This document shows positions 8,973 to 18,301 of a stretch of DNA of 64,000 bases, piece by piece. The notes below the pieces were generated by a model. The model saw only the letters and a program-made list of their open reading frames with translations, was not told where the DNA came from and ran no database searches. Source of the DNA: Gracilibacillus orientalis (GTDB taxonomy: Bacteria > Bacillota > Bacilli > Bacillales > Amphibacillaceae); NCBI RefSeq assembly GCF_900114645.1, contig NZ_FOTR01000001.1, positions 186,001-250,000 on the forward strand. Reading direction: 5' to 3'. The translations under genes were made by a program, and so were the position numbers. How positions within the stretch are numbered: the first letter of the stretch is position 1; each line of letters opens with the position of its first letter.

Positions 8973-10370
8973 TTATTCTACAACTTTTTTTGGTATAGAA
9001 TTTTTGATGAAGAAAGCTAAAATAAAGCCTCCTATTGAAATAATACCAGCAACCATAAACGAAACATTGGCACCATGGATCATCCCTGCCAACCCATCTG
9101 TCGGGATTGCTTGGTTCATCATAACAGAAACAAGTAATGCCGTACCAAGTGCGCCTGCCATTTGACGCATTGTATTATTCATAGCTGTTCCATGAGGGAT
9201 AACATCGTTTGGCAATTGATTCAATCCGGCAGTAGTTACTGGCATCATCACCATCGAAATACTAAACATTCTGGCTGCATTCACAGTTGCAATGTAAGTA
9301 AAGGTTGTCTCTGTTGTGAGAATAGCCAGTAAGAAAGTTGTGACCGATAATATTCCTAATCCAAATACGGCTAGCCATTTTCCACCAAAACGGTCGAATA
9401 AGCGTCCAGTAATTGGATTCATTATTCCCATTAAAACGGCACCAGGTAATAGTGCTAAACCTGATTCCAAAGCAGTAAATCCTAGATAATCCTGCATCAT
9501 GATCGGTAAAATAATTGCTCCACCAATCATTGCTAAAAAGGATATCATTCCGATAACTGTGGTCAAACTAAACATACTATACTTAAATATACGGAATTCC
9601 AGAATTGGTTTTTCCAATTGGAACTGACGACGAATAAAGAGATATAAAGTTACTGCACCTACAATTAATGGAATTAGTACCATTCCACTTAACCAGCCAT
9701 GATTAACATCCCCGGCCATACTAAATCCATATAGAATACCACCGAAACCTAACGTTGACAAAATAATGGAGATCGTATCTACTTTCGGGAAAGTCTGCTT
9801 TGTTACATTGACTAAAATCTTATTTGCAACGATCAAATCAATAATAGCTATTGGTAAAACGACATAGAACAAACTTCTCCATGGAAAAGTTTCAACTAAC
9901 CAACCTGATAATGTTGGTCCAATTGCCGGGGCAAATGCAATGACCATTCCAAATAGACCCATTGCCGTTCCACGCTTTTCAACTGGAAATATCAAAAACA
10001 TAATTGTCTGCATTAACGGCATCATAATACCCGCACCAGCAGCTTGTAAAACTCTCCCTGCCATTAACACAGAAAAGCCTGGAGCAACTGCAGCTATCAA
10101 GGTACCAACAGCGAAACTTCCCATCGCTGTTAAAAATAACGCTCTTGTTGTAAAGCGTTCAATCAAAAATGCTGTTACAGGGATCATAATCCCGTTCACA
10201 AGCATAAAAATCGATTGTAACCACTGTGCAGTAGCCGCATCGATTTCTAAATCTTTCATAATATGAGGTAATGCTGTTCCTAGTAATGTTTGATTTAAAA
10301 TTGCGACAAATGCACCGGACATTAAAATAATCATTAAGGGTGTACGTTTTATCTCTATATCGTTGTTCAT
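8973..10370 (-). CDS. MFS drug efflux transporter, DHA2 (EmrB-like) family
   Basis: 465 residues with about 14 hydrophobic segments. The N-terminal helix has the family-typical SGAFVAILNQTLLGTALP, followed by WLQSIFMLVNGIMIP, and motif C-like glycine/proline residues at FAPAIGPTLSGWL. These proton-driven exporters act in the cytoplasmic membrane on hydrophobic drugs or toxic compounds; the substrate is unknown. A 25-base palindrome about 50 bases upstream suggests repression by a TetR/MarR-type regulator encoded elsewhere. Confidence 0.9.
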   Translation of the reverse strand: MNNDIEIKRTPLMIILMSGAFVAILNQTLLGTALPHIMKDLEIDAATAQWLQSIFMLVNGIMIPVTAFLIERFTTRALFLTAMGSFAVGTLIAAVAPGFSVLMAGRVLQAAGAGIMMPLMQTIMFLIFPVEKRGTAMGLFGMVIAFAPAIGPTLSGWLVETFPWRSLFYVVLPIAIIDLIVANKILVNVTKQTFPKVDTISIILSTLGFGGILYGFSMAGDVNHGWLSGMVLIPLIVGAVTLYLFIRRQFQLEKPILEFRIFKYSMFSLTTVIGMISFLAMIGGAIILPIMMQDYLGFTALESGLALLPGAVLMGIMNPITGRLFDRFGGKWLAVFGLGILSVTTFLLAILTTETTFTYIATVNAARMFSISMVMMPVTTAGLNQLPNDVIPHGTAMNNTMRQMAGALGTALLVSVMMNQAIPTDGLAGMIHGANVSFMVAGIISIGGFILAFFIKNSIPKKVVE

Positions 10371-10417
10371 ACTCTTCCTTCTTTCTATTTTTTAAGATAA
10401 CAGGGTATATCATAACA

Positions 10418-10442
10418 TAATTTATTTCGGTATACGAAATAA
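10418..10442. promoter_or_regulatory. Palindromic operator-like site upstream of the MFS gene
   Basis: Perfect 10-bp arms ATTTATTTCG and CGAAATAAAT flank a 5-base centre (GTATA). Its position 48 bases before the MFS start fits an operator. No regulator gene is adjacent. The arms resemble the palindrome upstream of oppA at 21011-21026. Confidence 0.6.
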
Positions 10443-10655
10443 ATGCAACTTTTTTTAAAAAGTTTTTATTCCATTTTACTCACTAGTCTTAGACATTTAA
10501 CAATACGTTTCTTATTATGTACGGAATAACTCATTATATATTTTCATGTCGCATGAAAACTTTTCCAGAATACGGGCATAATAAAACTGCGAAAAGATAC
10601 TCTCTTTCCACAGCTAATTGTAGGTTTATTTTTTAGTAGTTGAACTAAACAAAAG

Positions 10656-10684
10656 AAAAAACTAAGCATCATGACAGACACTTA
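10656..10684 (-). terminator. Terminator of mecA
   Basis: On the minus strand CTAAGTGTC pairs with GATGCTTAG (two G-U pairs), followed by TTTTTTC immediately after the mecA stop. The rest of the 315-base gap to the MFS gene is AT-rich promoter DNA with the operator-like palindrome. Confidence 0.7.
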
Positions 10685-10685
10685 G

Positions 10686-11369
10686 CTAACGTGTAAAATG
10701 TTCACAAACTTGTTCCAGTGCATCTTCTTCAAAGATTGCTTTACCGTATTCTTCTACTACAAACACAGTTAGCGTCGATTCCTGACCAAATTCTAAAATT
10801 TGACTAATTAAATCTTCTTGCTCATCATCCGTCAAATAATCTTCATCAAATCGAGTAATTAACATGTATTGATTGTCGTAGTAATATAACTCATCTCTCA
10901 TTCCTGTGGACGGTTCAAAAACATGACTTAATTGAATAATATCTTCTAATTCTTTAAAGGTTACCACCACAACAAAATCCTGACCATATTGTTGTTCCAT
11001 TTCCGGCATTTCTTTGTCTGTTGGGCCGAATTTCTCCTCTAGAAGTGATTCAATCTTATCATCAACTGGCATATCAATTGTTTTCCCAGACTCTGTTGGC
11101 AATTGCAAGTTTTGACCATCTTTAGAAATCTGTGCTTTTGTTACCACAATTTCCAAACCTTTTTCGAGAGCTTGCACTTGAATCCATAATGGGCCATCAA
11201 TTTGGAAGTCTTCTTCGTTATAATTGACTTCATCCATTACTTGCCAAAAAAGTTGTTCACTCTTTTCACGATTATACCAAATTTCTTCTCGATCAAAGCC
11301 ACGGTCTTCGATGTCCATATAAGAGATGTAAAATTTTATTGTATTTTCGTTAATTCTTTCTATTTCCAT
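10686..11369 (-). CDS. mecA: Adaptor protein MecA
   Basis: 227 residues. The N-terminal substrate-binding half begins MEIERINENTIKFYISY with DIEDRGFDREEIWYNR, then an acidic linker, and a C-terminal ClpC-binding half (DIIQLSHVFEPSTGMRDELYYYDNQY). MecA hands ComK and other targets to ClpCP, and so controls competence and general proteolysis. A good GGGAGAG ribosome site precedes the ATG. Its position between spx and coiA is the same as in Bacillus subtilis. Confidence 0.95.
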   Translation of the reverse strand: MEIERINENTIKFYISYMDIEDRGFDREEIWYNREKSEQLFWQVMDEVNYNEEDFQIDGPLWIQVQALEKGLEIVVTKAQISKDGQNLQLPTESGKTIDMPVDDKIESLLEEKFGPTDKEMPEMEQQYGQDFVVVVTFKELEDIIQLSHVFEPSTGMRDELYYYDNQYMLITRFDEDYLTDDEQEDLISQILEFGQESTLTVFVVEEYGKAIFEEDALEQVCEHFTR

Positions 11370-11704
11370 CCTGTAACTCTCCCTTCTTGATAAGTGATTG
11401 GGTTGGAAGGGATCAATGTGTTCATCTATCTAAACCCTTATTAATACATATACCCTTTGGTCATCCTATCTAACTTAAAAGGATGTTACCTCTATTGTAT
11501 GATAATTACTACTTATTTGAAAACATAAAAACCTAAAAAAAATAAATTGGACTTGATAACTCTGTATTAACTATAGATTGTAGCTTATTATACCCTATTT
11601 GTCACTAGTTAATTGCTTCAATTTGTGAAAAAGCAGATTACAATTTCTTCACAACTCCATTAAAATCATACATATTACTAATTGAATGAAATGATACCTC
11701 TTTT
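11370..11704. other. AT-rich intergenic stretch upstream of mecA
   Basis: Apart from the mecA promoter region I see no ORF with a ribosome site and no clear RNA structure in this 335-base stretch. The remaining part of the gap is the repeat at 11705-11935. Confidence 0.4.
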
Positions 11705-11935
11705 TAAGAAAAGCTTAGTGCGCCCGTTTAGAAACTGGAGCGAATCAACTGAGATAAAAAAGCACGCGGTGAGCTAACGAGCCGATAATGACTCTCGCCC
11801 TAGAGCATAAGGGCGACTAGGCCTCTGTTTTCACCAGTCAGCATGTCTACTTTAACGTAGGGCGATTCGTGAAGTCGTCTAGTTTCTGACGTTCAGAGCT
11901 AGACAACCGAGCAACTTTTATACTTTCTTGTCTTT
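11705..11935. repeat. Dispersed intergenic repeat, copy A
   Basis: This stretch shares many blocks in the same order with 24575-24745: TTAGAAAC, GAATCAACTGAGATAAA, a GTGAGC block, GATAATGACT versus GATGATAACT, GCATAAGGGCGA versus GGATAAGGGCGA, TAGTTTC and GCTAGACA. It is about 50 bases longer than copy B because of an internal insertion. No ORF. It resembles the extragenic repeats common in Bacillaceae genomes. Confidence 0.65.
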
Positions 11936-11942
11936 TTAACAA

Positions 11943-11974
11943 AAAAGCAGATCTCAAAATAAGATCTGCTTTTC
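11943..11974 (-). terminator. Terminator of spx
   Basis: AAAAGCAGATCT and AGATCTGCTTTT form a perfect 12-bp stem around CAAAATA, three bases beyond the spx stop codon, with a T-run on the minus strand. Confidence 0.9.
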
Positions 11975-11977
11975 CTT

Positions 11978-12373
11978 TTAGTTTACCATTCTTTGTGCTT
12001 CTCTTAGTTGGAAAGTACGAACTGTACGTGGCAAAAAGCGACGAATTTCATCTTCGTTGTAACCAACTTGTAGTCTTTTCTCATCTAGAATAATTGGTCT
12101 TCTCAATAAACCAGGATTATCTTGAATCAATTGAAATAAATCTTTCAACGGCAGCTGATCCAAGTTTACATTTAATTTCTGGAATACTTTTGAACGAGTT
12201 GAAATGATCTCATCTGTTCCGTCTTCCGTCATTCTTAAAATTTCTTTAATTTCATCAAGCGTTAATGGTTCCGAGAAAATATTGCGCTCTGTAAATGGAA
12301 TATCGTGTTCCTCTAACCATGCTTTCGCTTTACGACATGATGTACAACTTGGCGAGGTATAAAGTGTTACCAT
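11978..12373 (-). CDS. spx: Transcriptional regulator Spx (ArsC-like fold)
   Basis: 131 residues, the exact size of Spx. The redox switch is the CTSC motif at residues 10-13 ([13 protein letters not shown]), and RPII plus the RRFLPR segment match the RNA polymerase alpha-CTD-binding protein family. Spx reprograms transcription under disulfide stress and is removed by ClpXP with SpxH, encoded at 4481-5374. It lies downstream of the GNAT gene, as in the yjbC-spx operon of Bacillus subtilis, with a 223-base gap that could carry its own promoter. Confidence 0.97.
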   Translation of the reverse strand: MVTLYTSPSCTSCRKAKAWLEEHDIPFTERNIFSEPLTLDEIKEILRMTEDGTDEIISTRSKVFQKLNVNLDQLPLKDLFQLIQDNPGLLRRPIILDEKRLQVGYNEDEIRRFLPRTVRTFQLREAQRMVN

Positions 12374-12596
12374 GTAACTTCACTCCTCAAAATGAATTAA
12401 TTTATTATTTTTTAGATGCTTTTCACTTACACCTTTTATTACTTTAAAATGAGTTTAATCTATCATCTATGTACAAAGTATACTATATCTTGTAGTGGAA
12501 TGATAGGGGGTTATGTTTTTTTCTTCACTTTTTACATAACTTTGTCTTATCAAGAGTATTCCCTTCCAATTCATCCCTAAACACCGTTTCAAAACT

Positions 12597-13199
12597 TTAT
12601 TTATTTTTTTCCTCATGTTGTTTATCCAAAGCTTCAAAAATATCATCTGCTTCTCGATCATCGTTATAGGTTAACACTTCATCGACAGGCTGATAGGCTT
12701 TTCCATAAATCTCTTCATCCTTATACGTATGAATATCTTCATACATCCATTTCATTTGCTTATAAATCTCTTCTTCATTTTCTCCGGTTGGTGACCAATA
12801 CAAAATTTCTAATGAATTAGTTTCATCTGTTGCTAAAGACTTTCTTGTATAACCAATGGAAACCGCATGTTTAAAACCTTCGCGCTGGTAGAAGCGTAAT
12901 CTCTTTGTTGAATCACTATCTTGGTAATCATATGGTTCGACTTCCAAAATAATGGGCTTATTTTTGGTCTTGAGCTTTTCCATAAGCTGATGACCGATTC
13001 CCTGTCCCCGTGCTTGGGTCGATACATAGACATAATCAATAAAAAGAAAAGTAGGGAACTCAGCATACATTAATACGTGATGAGGTCCTTCATCTTTATA
13101 ATAAACATCTCCTTTTTCTTTTAATAGTAATTCCATATGTTGTTTGGATTTCATTTCCTCTACAGGGAAATATTGATTTAATTTCTCGAACCAGTTCAT
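12597..13199 (-). CDS. GNAT-family acetyltransferase (YjbC-like)
   Basis: 200 residues. The acetyl-CoA-binding motif is visible as STQARGQGIGHQLMEKL, following FIDYVYV, and a later segment RFYQREGFKHAVSIGYTR completes the GNAT core. The C-terminal 60 residues are acidic and probably outside the fold. The substrate is unknown. GGGGAG precedes the ATG. It is upstream of spx on the same strand, which is the position of yjbC, a stress-inducible gene cotranscribed with spx in Bacillus subtilis. Confidence 0.85.
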   Translation of the reverse strand: MNWFEKLNQYFPVEEMKSKQHMELLLKEKGDVYYKDEGPHHVLMYAEFPTFLFIDYVYVSTQARGQGIGHQLMEKLKTKNKPIILEVEPYDYQDSDSTKRLRFYQREGFKHAVSIGYTRKSLATDETNSLEILYWSPTGENEEEIYKQMKWMYEDIHTYKDEEIYGKAYQPVDEVLTYNDDREADDIFEALDKQHEEKNK

Positions 13200-13320
13200 A
13201 TCTAATCTCCCCTTTTATAAAGATCATTCCAGTTTACGTAGAATCACTCTCATTATACCCTTTTTTGTTGGAAATACTCTTCATTTACTATTCAACAAAA
13301 AAGACCTCACATTCGCGCTG

Positions 13321-14541
13321 CTAATCTAATGGTGTATAATCTACACCTTCAGTATATGAGTTTCCAGCATTCCAAATTAGAAATTCGTCGATACCATTTT
13401 CATTTAAAGCTTTTATCTGTGCTTCCACTTCTTCTACCCCATACTGGAATGTTGAACCACTATAGAGCCACGGTGCTTCGAAATCTTGGATCCATGGTCT
13501 GGATACTGGTGGATTGTCTAATGCACCTAATACTTCATTTTCCACTTTGGCATATTCATCTACTAACCGATAAGGTTCTTTATCAGGAAAATCAATGTCG
13601 AAATATGGTGTCCAATGACTAGGATAAATCATCGATGAAATGACATCGACATTATCTGCAATTTTTGAAAAGTTTTGTCCAATACCTGGTGTTTCTTCAA
13701 GTGTTGCTGCATAGCCGAAAATATCTACTGACACATCTACATTATAATGTGCTAACTCTTCCCTTCCATAAGCAACGAAATCTGTCACAGCTTTTACTCT
13801 TTTTTTAATGTCATTCAGTTCAACATCTTCATAGTCACCTAGATCATATTCTAATTCTTTATCACGTTTTTCAAACCCTTCTGGAAAACGAACATAATCA
13901 AATTGAATTTCTTTAAAACCAAGCTCTGCTGCCCTTTTGGCGATATCAAGGTTATATTCCCATACTTCTTTTTGGAATGGACTTACAAAGGATTCACCTT
14001 TACCATTTGTCCAAACTTTACCATCTTTTGTGAAAGATAAGTCTGGTCTAGCTTCAGCTAAGGCCGTATCTTTAAAAACAACAATACGAGCTATTGGATA
14101 AACTCCCTTTTCTTCAAGTTTTTTCAACACTTTTTTTGGATCTTTCATGAAATTTTGAGCAACGCCTTCATATGGTAACTCTTCCTCAGGCTCATACGTA
14201 AGATGTCCATTATCATCTTTAATATCGATTACCATTGAATTCAAATCTGTTGAATCCATAAGATCCAATAATGTTTCGAAACGGCTACCTCCAGCAGAAT
14301 GGCCGGTTACATATATTCCCCGTACAGCATCTGGATATTCAAATTGTAAATCAGATACAAACGAAAATCGCGCTAATGCTTCAGGTAATTCATGTATTAA
14401 CAAATCTGCTTCCTTCTTTTCATGGACTTGCGCATGGAGCACTGCTTCTTTCTCTTCCTCAGCGCTTACTGTTGTTGTGATTGCAACTAACATAAGCATT
14501 GCAATCATCATGCTGACTGACCATTTTATGTACGTACGCAT
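13321..14541 (-). CDS. Secreted putative glycoside hydrolase (DUF4015/GH13-like barrel)
   Basis: 406 residues with a signal peptide (MRTYIKWSVSMMIAMLMLV, cleavage near VSAEEE). The mature part reads as a TIM-barrel: YVTGHSAGG, MVIDIKDDNGHLTY, YPIARIVVFKD, EIQFDYVRFPEGF, VDVSVDIFGYAA and FLIWNAGNSY, with acidic residues at strand ends (DIKDD, QFDYVRFPEG). Proteins of this type are annotated as putative glycosidases; the substrate is unknown. It acts outside the cell or at the wall. The start has AGGAG eleven bases upstream. Confidence 0.82.
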   Translation of the reverse strand: MRTYIKWSVSMMIAMLMLVAITTTVSAEEEKEAVLHAQVHEKKEADLLIHELPEALARFSFVSDLQFEYPDAVRGIYVTGHSAGGSRFETLLDLMDSTDLNSMVIDIKDDNGHLTYEPEEELPYEGVAQNFMKDPKKVLKKLEEKGVYPIARIVVFKDTALAEARPDLSFTKDGKVWTNGKGESFVSPFQKEVWEYNLDIAKRAAELGFKEIQFDYVRFPEGFEKRDKELEYDLGDYEDVELNDIKKRVKAVTDFVAYGREELAHYNVDVSVDIFGYAATLEETPGIGQNFSKIADNVDVISSMIYPSHWTPYFDIDFPDKEPYRLVDEYAKVENEVLGALDNPPVSRPWIQDFEAPWLYSGSTFQYGVEEVEAQIKALNENGIDEFLIWNAGNSYTEGVDYTPLD

Positions 14542-14750
14542 ATACCATCAAACTCCTACAACTAAAATTATGTATAAACCTATTATATAGAATTTCTGTC
14601 CGTTTTTGTTAATATTCGTTGAAATTTTTTTAAAAAATGGAAAATTAGTTCATTCATCTCATTTATTCGAACGTTCTCTTTAATTTGCAGGTGTAAATAC
14701 CTAAACTCATCCATCTATATACTGATATTTACTCACCGCTATGGTGTTTA

Positions 14751-14921
14751 TTATGGACTAGCAATCACACAAAAAAATTCTACAAGAACACCCTTATCTG
14801 AGAGCTCTCCTTGTATACTGCCAACATAGAACGAGTATCTAAATCCAGTTCGTCTTCGATCATTAAATAAATCTTCACTCATCACTTGATCTAACCATTT
14901 CTGGTGTTTCTCATTCTCCAT
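14751..14921 (-). pseudogene. Short orphan reading frame, probably a gene remnant
   Basis: A 56-codon frame reads MENEKHQKWLDQVMSEDLF and then a protein-like FRYSFYVGSIQGELSDKGV ending VEFFCVIASP. The composition looks like a true protein C-terminus, but no ribosome site is seen and the frame upstream closes. It is probably the tail of a decayed gene in the 633-base gap between the glycosidase-like gene and the opp operon. No family is recognised. Confidence 0.3.
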
Positions 14922-14947
14922 TAAACGGATTTGATTTTTATCATGAT

Positions 14948-15118
14948 TTTTGTGACAAATCTCTAGCCTTCTCTTAAGATTTGTCAGTTATATCTGGTTT
15001 TGTGACAAATCTTTAACCTTTCTCTTGGGATTTGTCAGTTATATCTGGTTTTGTGACAAATCTTTAGCCTTTCTCTTAAGATTTGTCAGTTATATCTGGT
15101 TTTATAACAAATCCCCTG
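14948..15118. repeat. Tandem array of about 50-base hairpin units (3 full copies plus a partial)
   Basis: Units begin at 14951, 15001, 15052 and (degenerate) 15103. Each full copy holds ACAAATC, a 16-17 base spacer and GATTTGT, followed by CAGTTATATCTGG. The arms form a stem in each copy. The same 7-17-7 unit occurs twice at 34242-34333. No ORF with a ribosome site is present. Confidence 0.8.
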
Positions 15119-15140
15119 ATTTTCTTTCTTACCTAATAAT

Positions 15141-15174
15141 AAAAACTCTTACCCAAAAGGATAAGAGTTTTTTT
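15141..15174 (-). terminator. Terminator of the opp operon
   Basis: AAAAACTCTTA and TAAGAGTTTTT form an 11-bp stem directly beyond the oppF stop; the A-tract on the plus strand gives a U-run for the minus-strand transcript. Confidence 0.9.
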
Positions 15175-16095
15175 CTATTTATCTTGATATGCTTTATATT
15201 CTTCTTCAGTACATAATACCCAGTGTCCTGGTTTTACTTCTCTAAATTCTGCGTCCTCCGTATCATGTTGTGTTGGATCATATATTGTTCGCTCACGGGT
15301 ACGCTCAAAATCCGGATCAGGTAACGGGATTGCTGATAAGAGAGAGTTTGTATAAGGGTGTAATGGATTTTTGTATAACTCCTCACTATCCGCAAGTTCT
15401 ACTATCTTTCCAAAATACATGACCGCAATACGATCACTAATATATTTCACCATCGAAAGATCGTGCGCAATGAAAAGATATGTCAACCCATGCTCTTCTT
15501 GTAGTTCTTTCATTAAGTTGACTACCTGTGCTTGAATAGATACATCCAAAGCAGAAATCGGTTCGTCGGCAATAATAAACTCCGGATCAACTGCTAATGC
15601 TCTCGCAATACCAATACGTTGACGTTGACCACCACTAAATTCATGTGGATAGCGAGTCGCATGCTCTTTATTTAAACCAACTGTTTCTAATAGTGCTTCC
15701 ACTCGTTCCATTTTTTCCGTTTCACTCTTAATCAATCCATGAATCTGTATACCCTCTAGAATGATCTCTTTTACCGTCATCCTTGGATTTAACGATGCAT
15801 ATGGATCTTGGAAAATCATCTGCATTTGGCGGTTGAATTTTTTTAAATCTTTTTTGGACTTAGTTCCGTGAACATCGATACCATTAAATGTCACTTCACC
15901 ACTCGTCGCATCATATAAACGTATGATCGTTCTTCCAGTCGTCGATTTTCCACATCCGGACTCACCAACTAAACCAAACGTTTCACCACGATAAATGTCA
16001 AAGCTGATACCATCTACTGCTTTAACAACACTCTTTCTCCCTGTCTGGAAATGCTGTTTTAAATTTTTGACTTCTAATATTTTTTCTTTATTCAT
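15175..16095 (-). CDS. oppF: Oligopeptide ABC transporter ATP-binding protein OppF
   Basis: 306 residues with Walker [11 protein letters not shown]-loop [12 protein letters not shown], signature [15 protein letters not shown] and Walker [15 protein letters not shown]-terminal extension typical of Opp/Dpp ATPases follows ([16 protein letters not shown]). It pairs with OppD to energise peptide uptake. It is the last gene of the oppABCDF operon, overlaps oppD by four bases, and is followed by a terminator. GGAGG precedes the ATG. Confidence 0.95.
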   Translation of the reverse strand: MNKEKILEVKNLKQHFQTGRKSVVKAVDGISFDIYRGETFGLVGESGCGKSTTGRTIIRLYDATSGEVTFNGIDVHGTKSKKDLKKFNRQMQMIFQDPYASLNPRMTVKEIILEGIQIHGLIKSETEKMERVEALLETVGLNKEHATRYPHEFSGGQRQRIGIARALAVDPEFIIADEPISALDVSIQAQVVNLMKELQEEHGLTYLFIAHDLSMVKYISDRIAVMYFGKIVELADSEELYKNPLHPYTNSLLSAIPLPDPDFERTRERTIYDPTQHDTEDAEFREVKPGHWVLCTEEEYKAYQDK

Positions 16096-17141
16096 GATCG
16101 GTTCTCCTCCCCAGCAGAGATATTACCTTTCATTCGCTTCTTCACCGCTTCTGGTGGTTCCACTTTAGGTGCATCATCATGTAATAACCATGTTGCAGCA
16201 TAATGCGTATCCGAAACCTTAAACAATGGCGGCTCTTCTTCTAAGTCAATTTGCATGGCATATTCATTACGGGCAGCGAATGCGTCTCCTTTTGGAGGAT
16301 TCATTAAATCAGGTGGCGTACCAGGTATTGCAATTAATTTTTCATCATTACCATCTACTGTTGGCATAGAGCCAAGTAATCCCCATGTATAAGGATGTTT
16401 CGGATTATAGAAAATATCATCCACTGTACCAACCTCAACTATTTTACCAGCATACATCACCGCTACACGATCCGCTACGTTAGCTACTACTCCTAAATCA
16501 TGCGTAATAAAAATGATCGATGTATCCATTTTCTTTTGAATATCCTTCATTAATTCTAAAATTTGCGCTTGAATAGTTACATCAAGTGCTGTTGTCGGTT
16601 CATCCGCAATCAACACTTTCGGATTACAAGCAAGTGCAATGGCAACAACAACACGTTGTCTCATACCACCAGAAAATTGGTGGGGATATTGATCAATTCT
16701 TTTGGTAGAGTCAGGAATACCTACTAAGTCCAGCAGTTCAATGGCACGATTGCGAGCCTCTTTTTTTGATAATTTCTGATGTAATATTAAACCTTCCATA
16801 ATCTGTTTTCCAATTTTCATCGTTGGATTTAAGGATGTCATCGGATCTTGGAAGATCATCGACATGTCCTTACCACGTATTTTTTGCATTTCTTTATTGG
16901 AAAGCTTTGTTAGATCTTTTCCATCGAAAAGAATTTCACCTTTGGGAATGTGACCTGCTGGTTTCGCAACAAGCCCCATCAACGCTTTAGTTGTTACGGA
17001 TTTACCGGAACCGGATTCCCCAACAATTGCTAGTGTTTCTCCTTTTTTCAGTGCGAAATCCACTCCTCTTACCGCTTGAACAGTACCTCCATACGTATCA
17101 AACGATACATGTAAATTACGAACATCTAAAATTGGATCCAT
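16092..17141 (-). CDS. oppD: Oligopeptide ABC transporter ATP-binding protein OppD
   Basis: About 349 residues. Walker [10 protein letters not shown], signature [15 protein letters not shown] and Walker [13 protein letters not shown] are present, followed by the long C-terminal oligopeptide-transporter domain ([29 protein letters not shown]). The ATG at 17141 is chosen because GAGGTGGAGG lies just ahead of it; the GTG at 17156 overlaps that site. It overlaps the oppC stop region, so translation is likely coupled. Confidence 0.95.
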   Translation of the reverse strand: MDPILDVRNLHVSFDTYGGTVQAVRGVDFALKKGETLAIVGESGSGKSVTTKALMGLVAKPAGHIPKGEILFDGKDLTKLSNKEMQKIRGKDMSMIFQDPMTSLNPTMKIGKQIMEGLILHQKLSKKEARNRAIELLDLVGIPDSTKRIDQYPHQFSGGMRQRVVVAIALACNPKVLIADEPTTALDVTIQAQILELMKDIQKKMDTSIIFITHDLGVVANVADRVAVMYAGKIVEVGTVDDIFYNPKHPYTWGLLGSMPTVDGNDEKLIAIPGTPPDLMNPPKGDAFAARNEYAMQIDLEEEPPLFKVSDTHYAATWLLHDDAPKVEPPEAVKKRMKGNISAGEENRS

Positions 17142-17152
17142 CTTCCTCCACC

Positions 17153-18301
17153 TCACTTTCTCATCTTCGGATCTAATGCGTCTCGTAATCCGTCCGCTAA
17201 TATATTAAAGCCAATCATTAATAAGGAAATAATTACAGCAGGGAAAAGTAACATATAAGGGTACACCCTATAATCATCAAAAGCTGTATCAATTAATGTA
17301 CCTAAAGAAGCATATGGTGGTTGTAAACCAAGACCAATAAAACTTAAAAATGCTTCAAAGAAAATCGCACTGGGTATCGTAAACATGGTATTTATAATAA
17401 TCACACTAGTAACATTTGGAATTAGATGTTTCATCAAAATTCGCTTATCACTTGAACCTAACGATCGAGCAGCCAATATAAATTCTTGATTTTTTAACTT
17501 CAACACCTGTCCACGTACTATTCTAGCCATGCCAATCCAGCCTGTAATAGTTAGTGCTATCGTGATAGCTATGATTCCTGGGTTTAACAACATAATCATT
17601 AATATAACTACTACTAAATTTGGAATACCGGATAATACTTCAATAATTCGTTGCATAATATTATCTGTACGGCCACCGTAATAACCTGAAATTCCACCAT
17701 ATAATACACCGATAACCATATCAATCATAGCCGCGAGAAAACCTATATATAATGAAATCTGTGTACCTTTCCAGATTCTAGTCCATAGATCTCGCCCCAT
17801 GCTATCTGTACCAAACCAGAAGTGTTCATTATCATATCCTTTTGCAGCATATACATCTACTTCCATAGCTACTGTATAATAACCATTTTCACTTTCATCA
17901 GGAGTTAAAACAACTTCCGTGTTTTGAATATATTGTTCTTCAATTTCATAGCCTTCTAAACCTCGATCTATTGCATCTTGTTCAGAACTACCTTCTACCT
18001 CATAGGTTTGCATGCCATCTAATCCCAGCCATTCCATACCTTGCACCTTAGGTGGTAAATAAGCGGCGTCATAATCTGCGTCATCGAATGTGTAATCATT
18101 TAATAACGGACCGAGGAATGCAATGAGAATAATAAAAGCTAAAACGACTAATCCAGAAATAGCCCCTTTATTTTTACCGAGTCGTAACCATGCATCCTTC
18201 CAATAAGAGAGTTGAGGACGTGACAGTTTTTCGCTATCATCACCTTTTAAATGGACTTGCTTAAATTTTTCTGGATCGTATTGTTTATTCTTATCGTCCA
18301 T
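17153..18301 (-). CDS. oppC: Oligopeptide ABC transporter permease OppC
   Basis: 382 residues, longer than the roughly 300 of typical OppC. After the first membrane helix (GLVVLAFIILIAFLGPLL) there is an acidic extracytoplasmic stretch at about residues 65-165, rich in D, E and Y, before the conserved FGTDSMGRDLW motif. The remaining helices and the EAA loop (AARSLGSSDKRILMKHLIPN) are normal. It forms the channel with OppB. The gene overlaps oppB by one base. Confidence 0.93.
   Translation of the reverse strand: MDDKNKQYDPEKFKQVHLKGDDSEKLSRPQLSYWKDAWLRLGKNKGAISGLVVLAFIILIAFLGPLLNDYTFDDADYDAAYLPPKVQGMEWLGLDGMQTYEVEGSSEQDAIDRGLEGYEIEEQYIQNTEVVLTPDESENGYYTVAMEVDVYAAKGYDNEHFWFGTDSMGRDLWTRIWKGTQISLYIGFLAAMIDMVIGVLYGGISGYYGGRTDNIMQRIIEVLSGIPNLVVVILMIMLLNPGIIAITIALTITGWIGMARIVRGQVLKLKNQEFILAARSLGSSDKRILMKHLIPNVTSVIIINTMFTIPSAIFFEAFLSFIGLGLQPPYASLGTLIDTAFDDYRVYPYMLLFPAVIISLLMIGFNILADGLRDALDPKMRK

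Noticed and set aside
9940-10266. 108-codon plus-strand frame inside the MFS gene
   Set aside because: It is an antisense shadow of the transporter with low-complexity composition and no ribosome site.
14948-15118. Tandem repeats considered as a CRISPR array
   Set aside because: The repeated unit covers the whole 50-51 base period with no unique spacers, and no cas genes are present.
16092-17141. OppD cysteine-free C-terminus as a lost Fe-S-like motif
   Set aside because: Bacillus-type OppD proteins commonly lack these cysteines, so this is not unusual.
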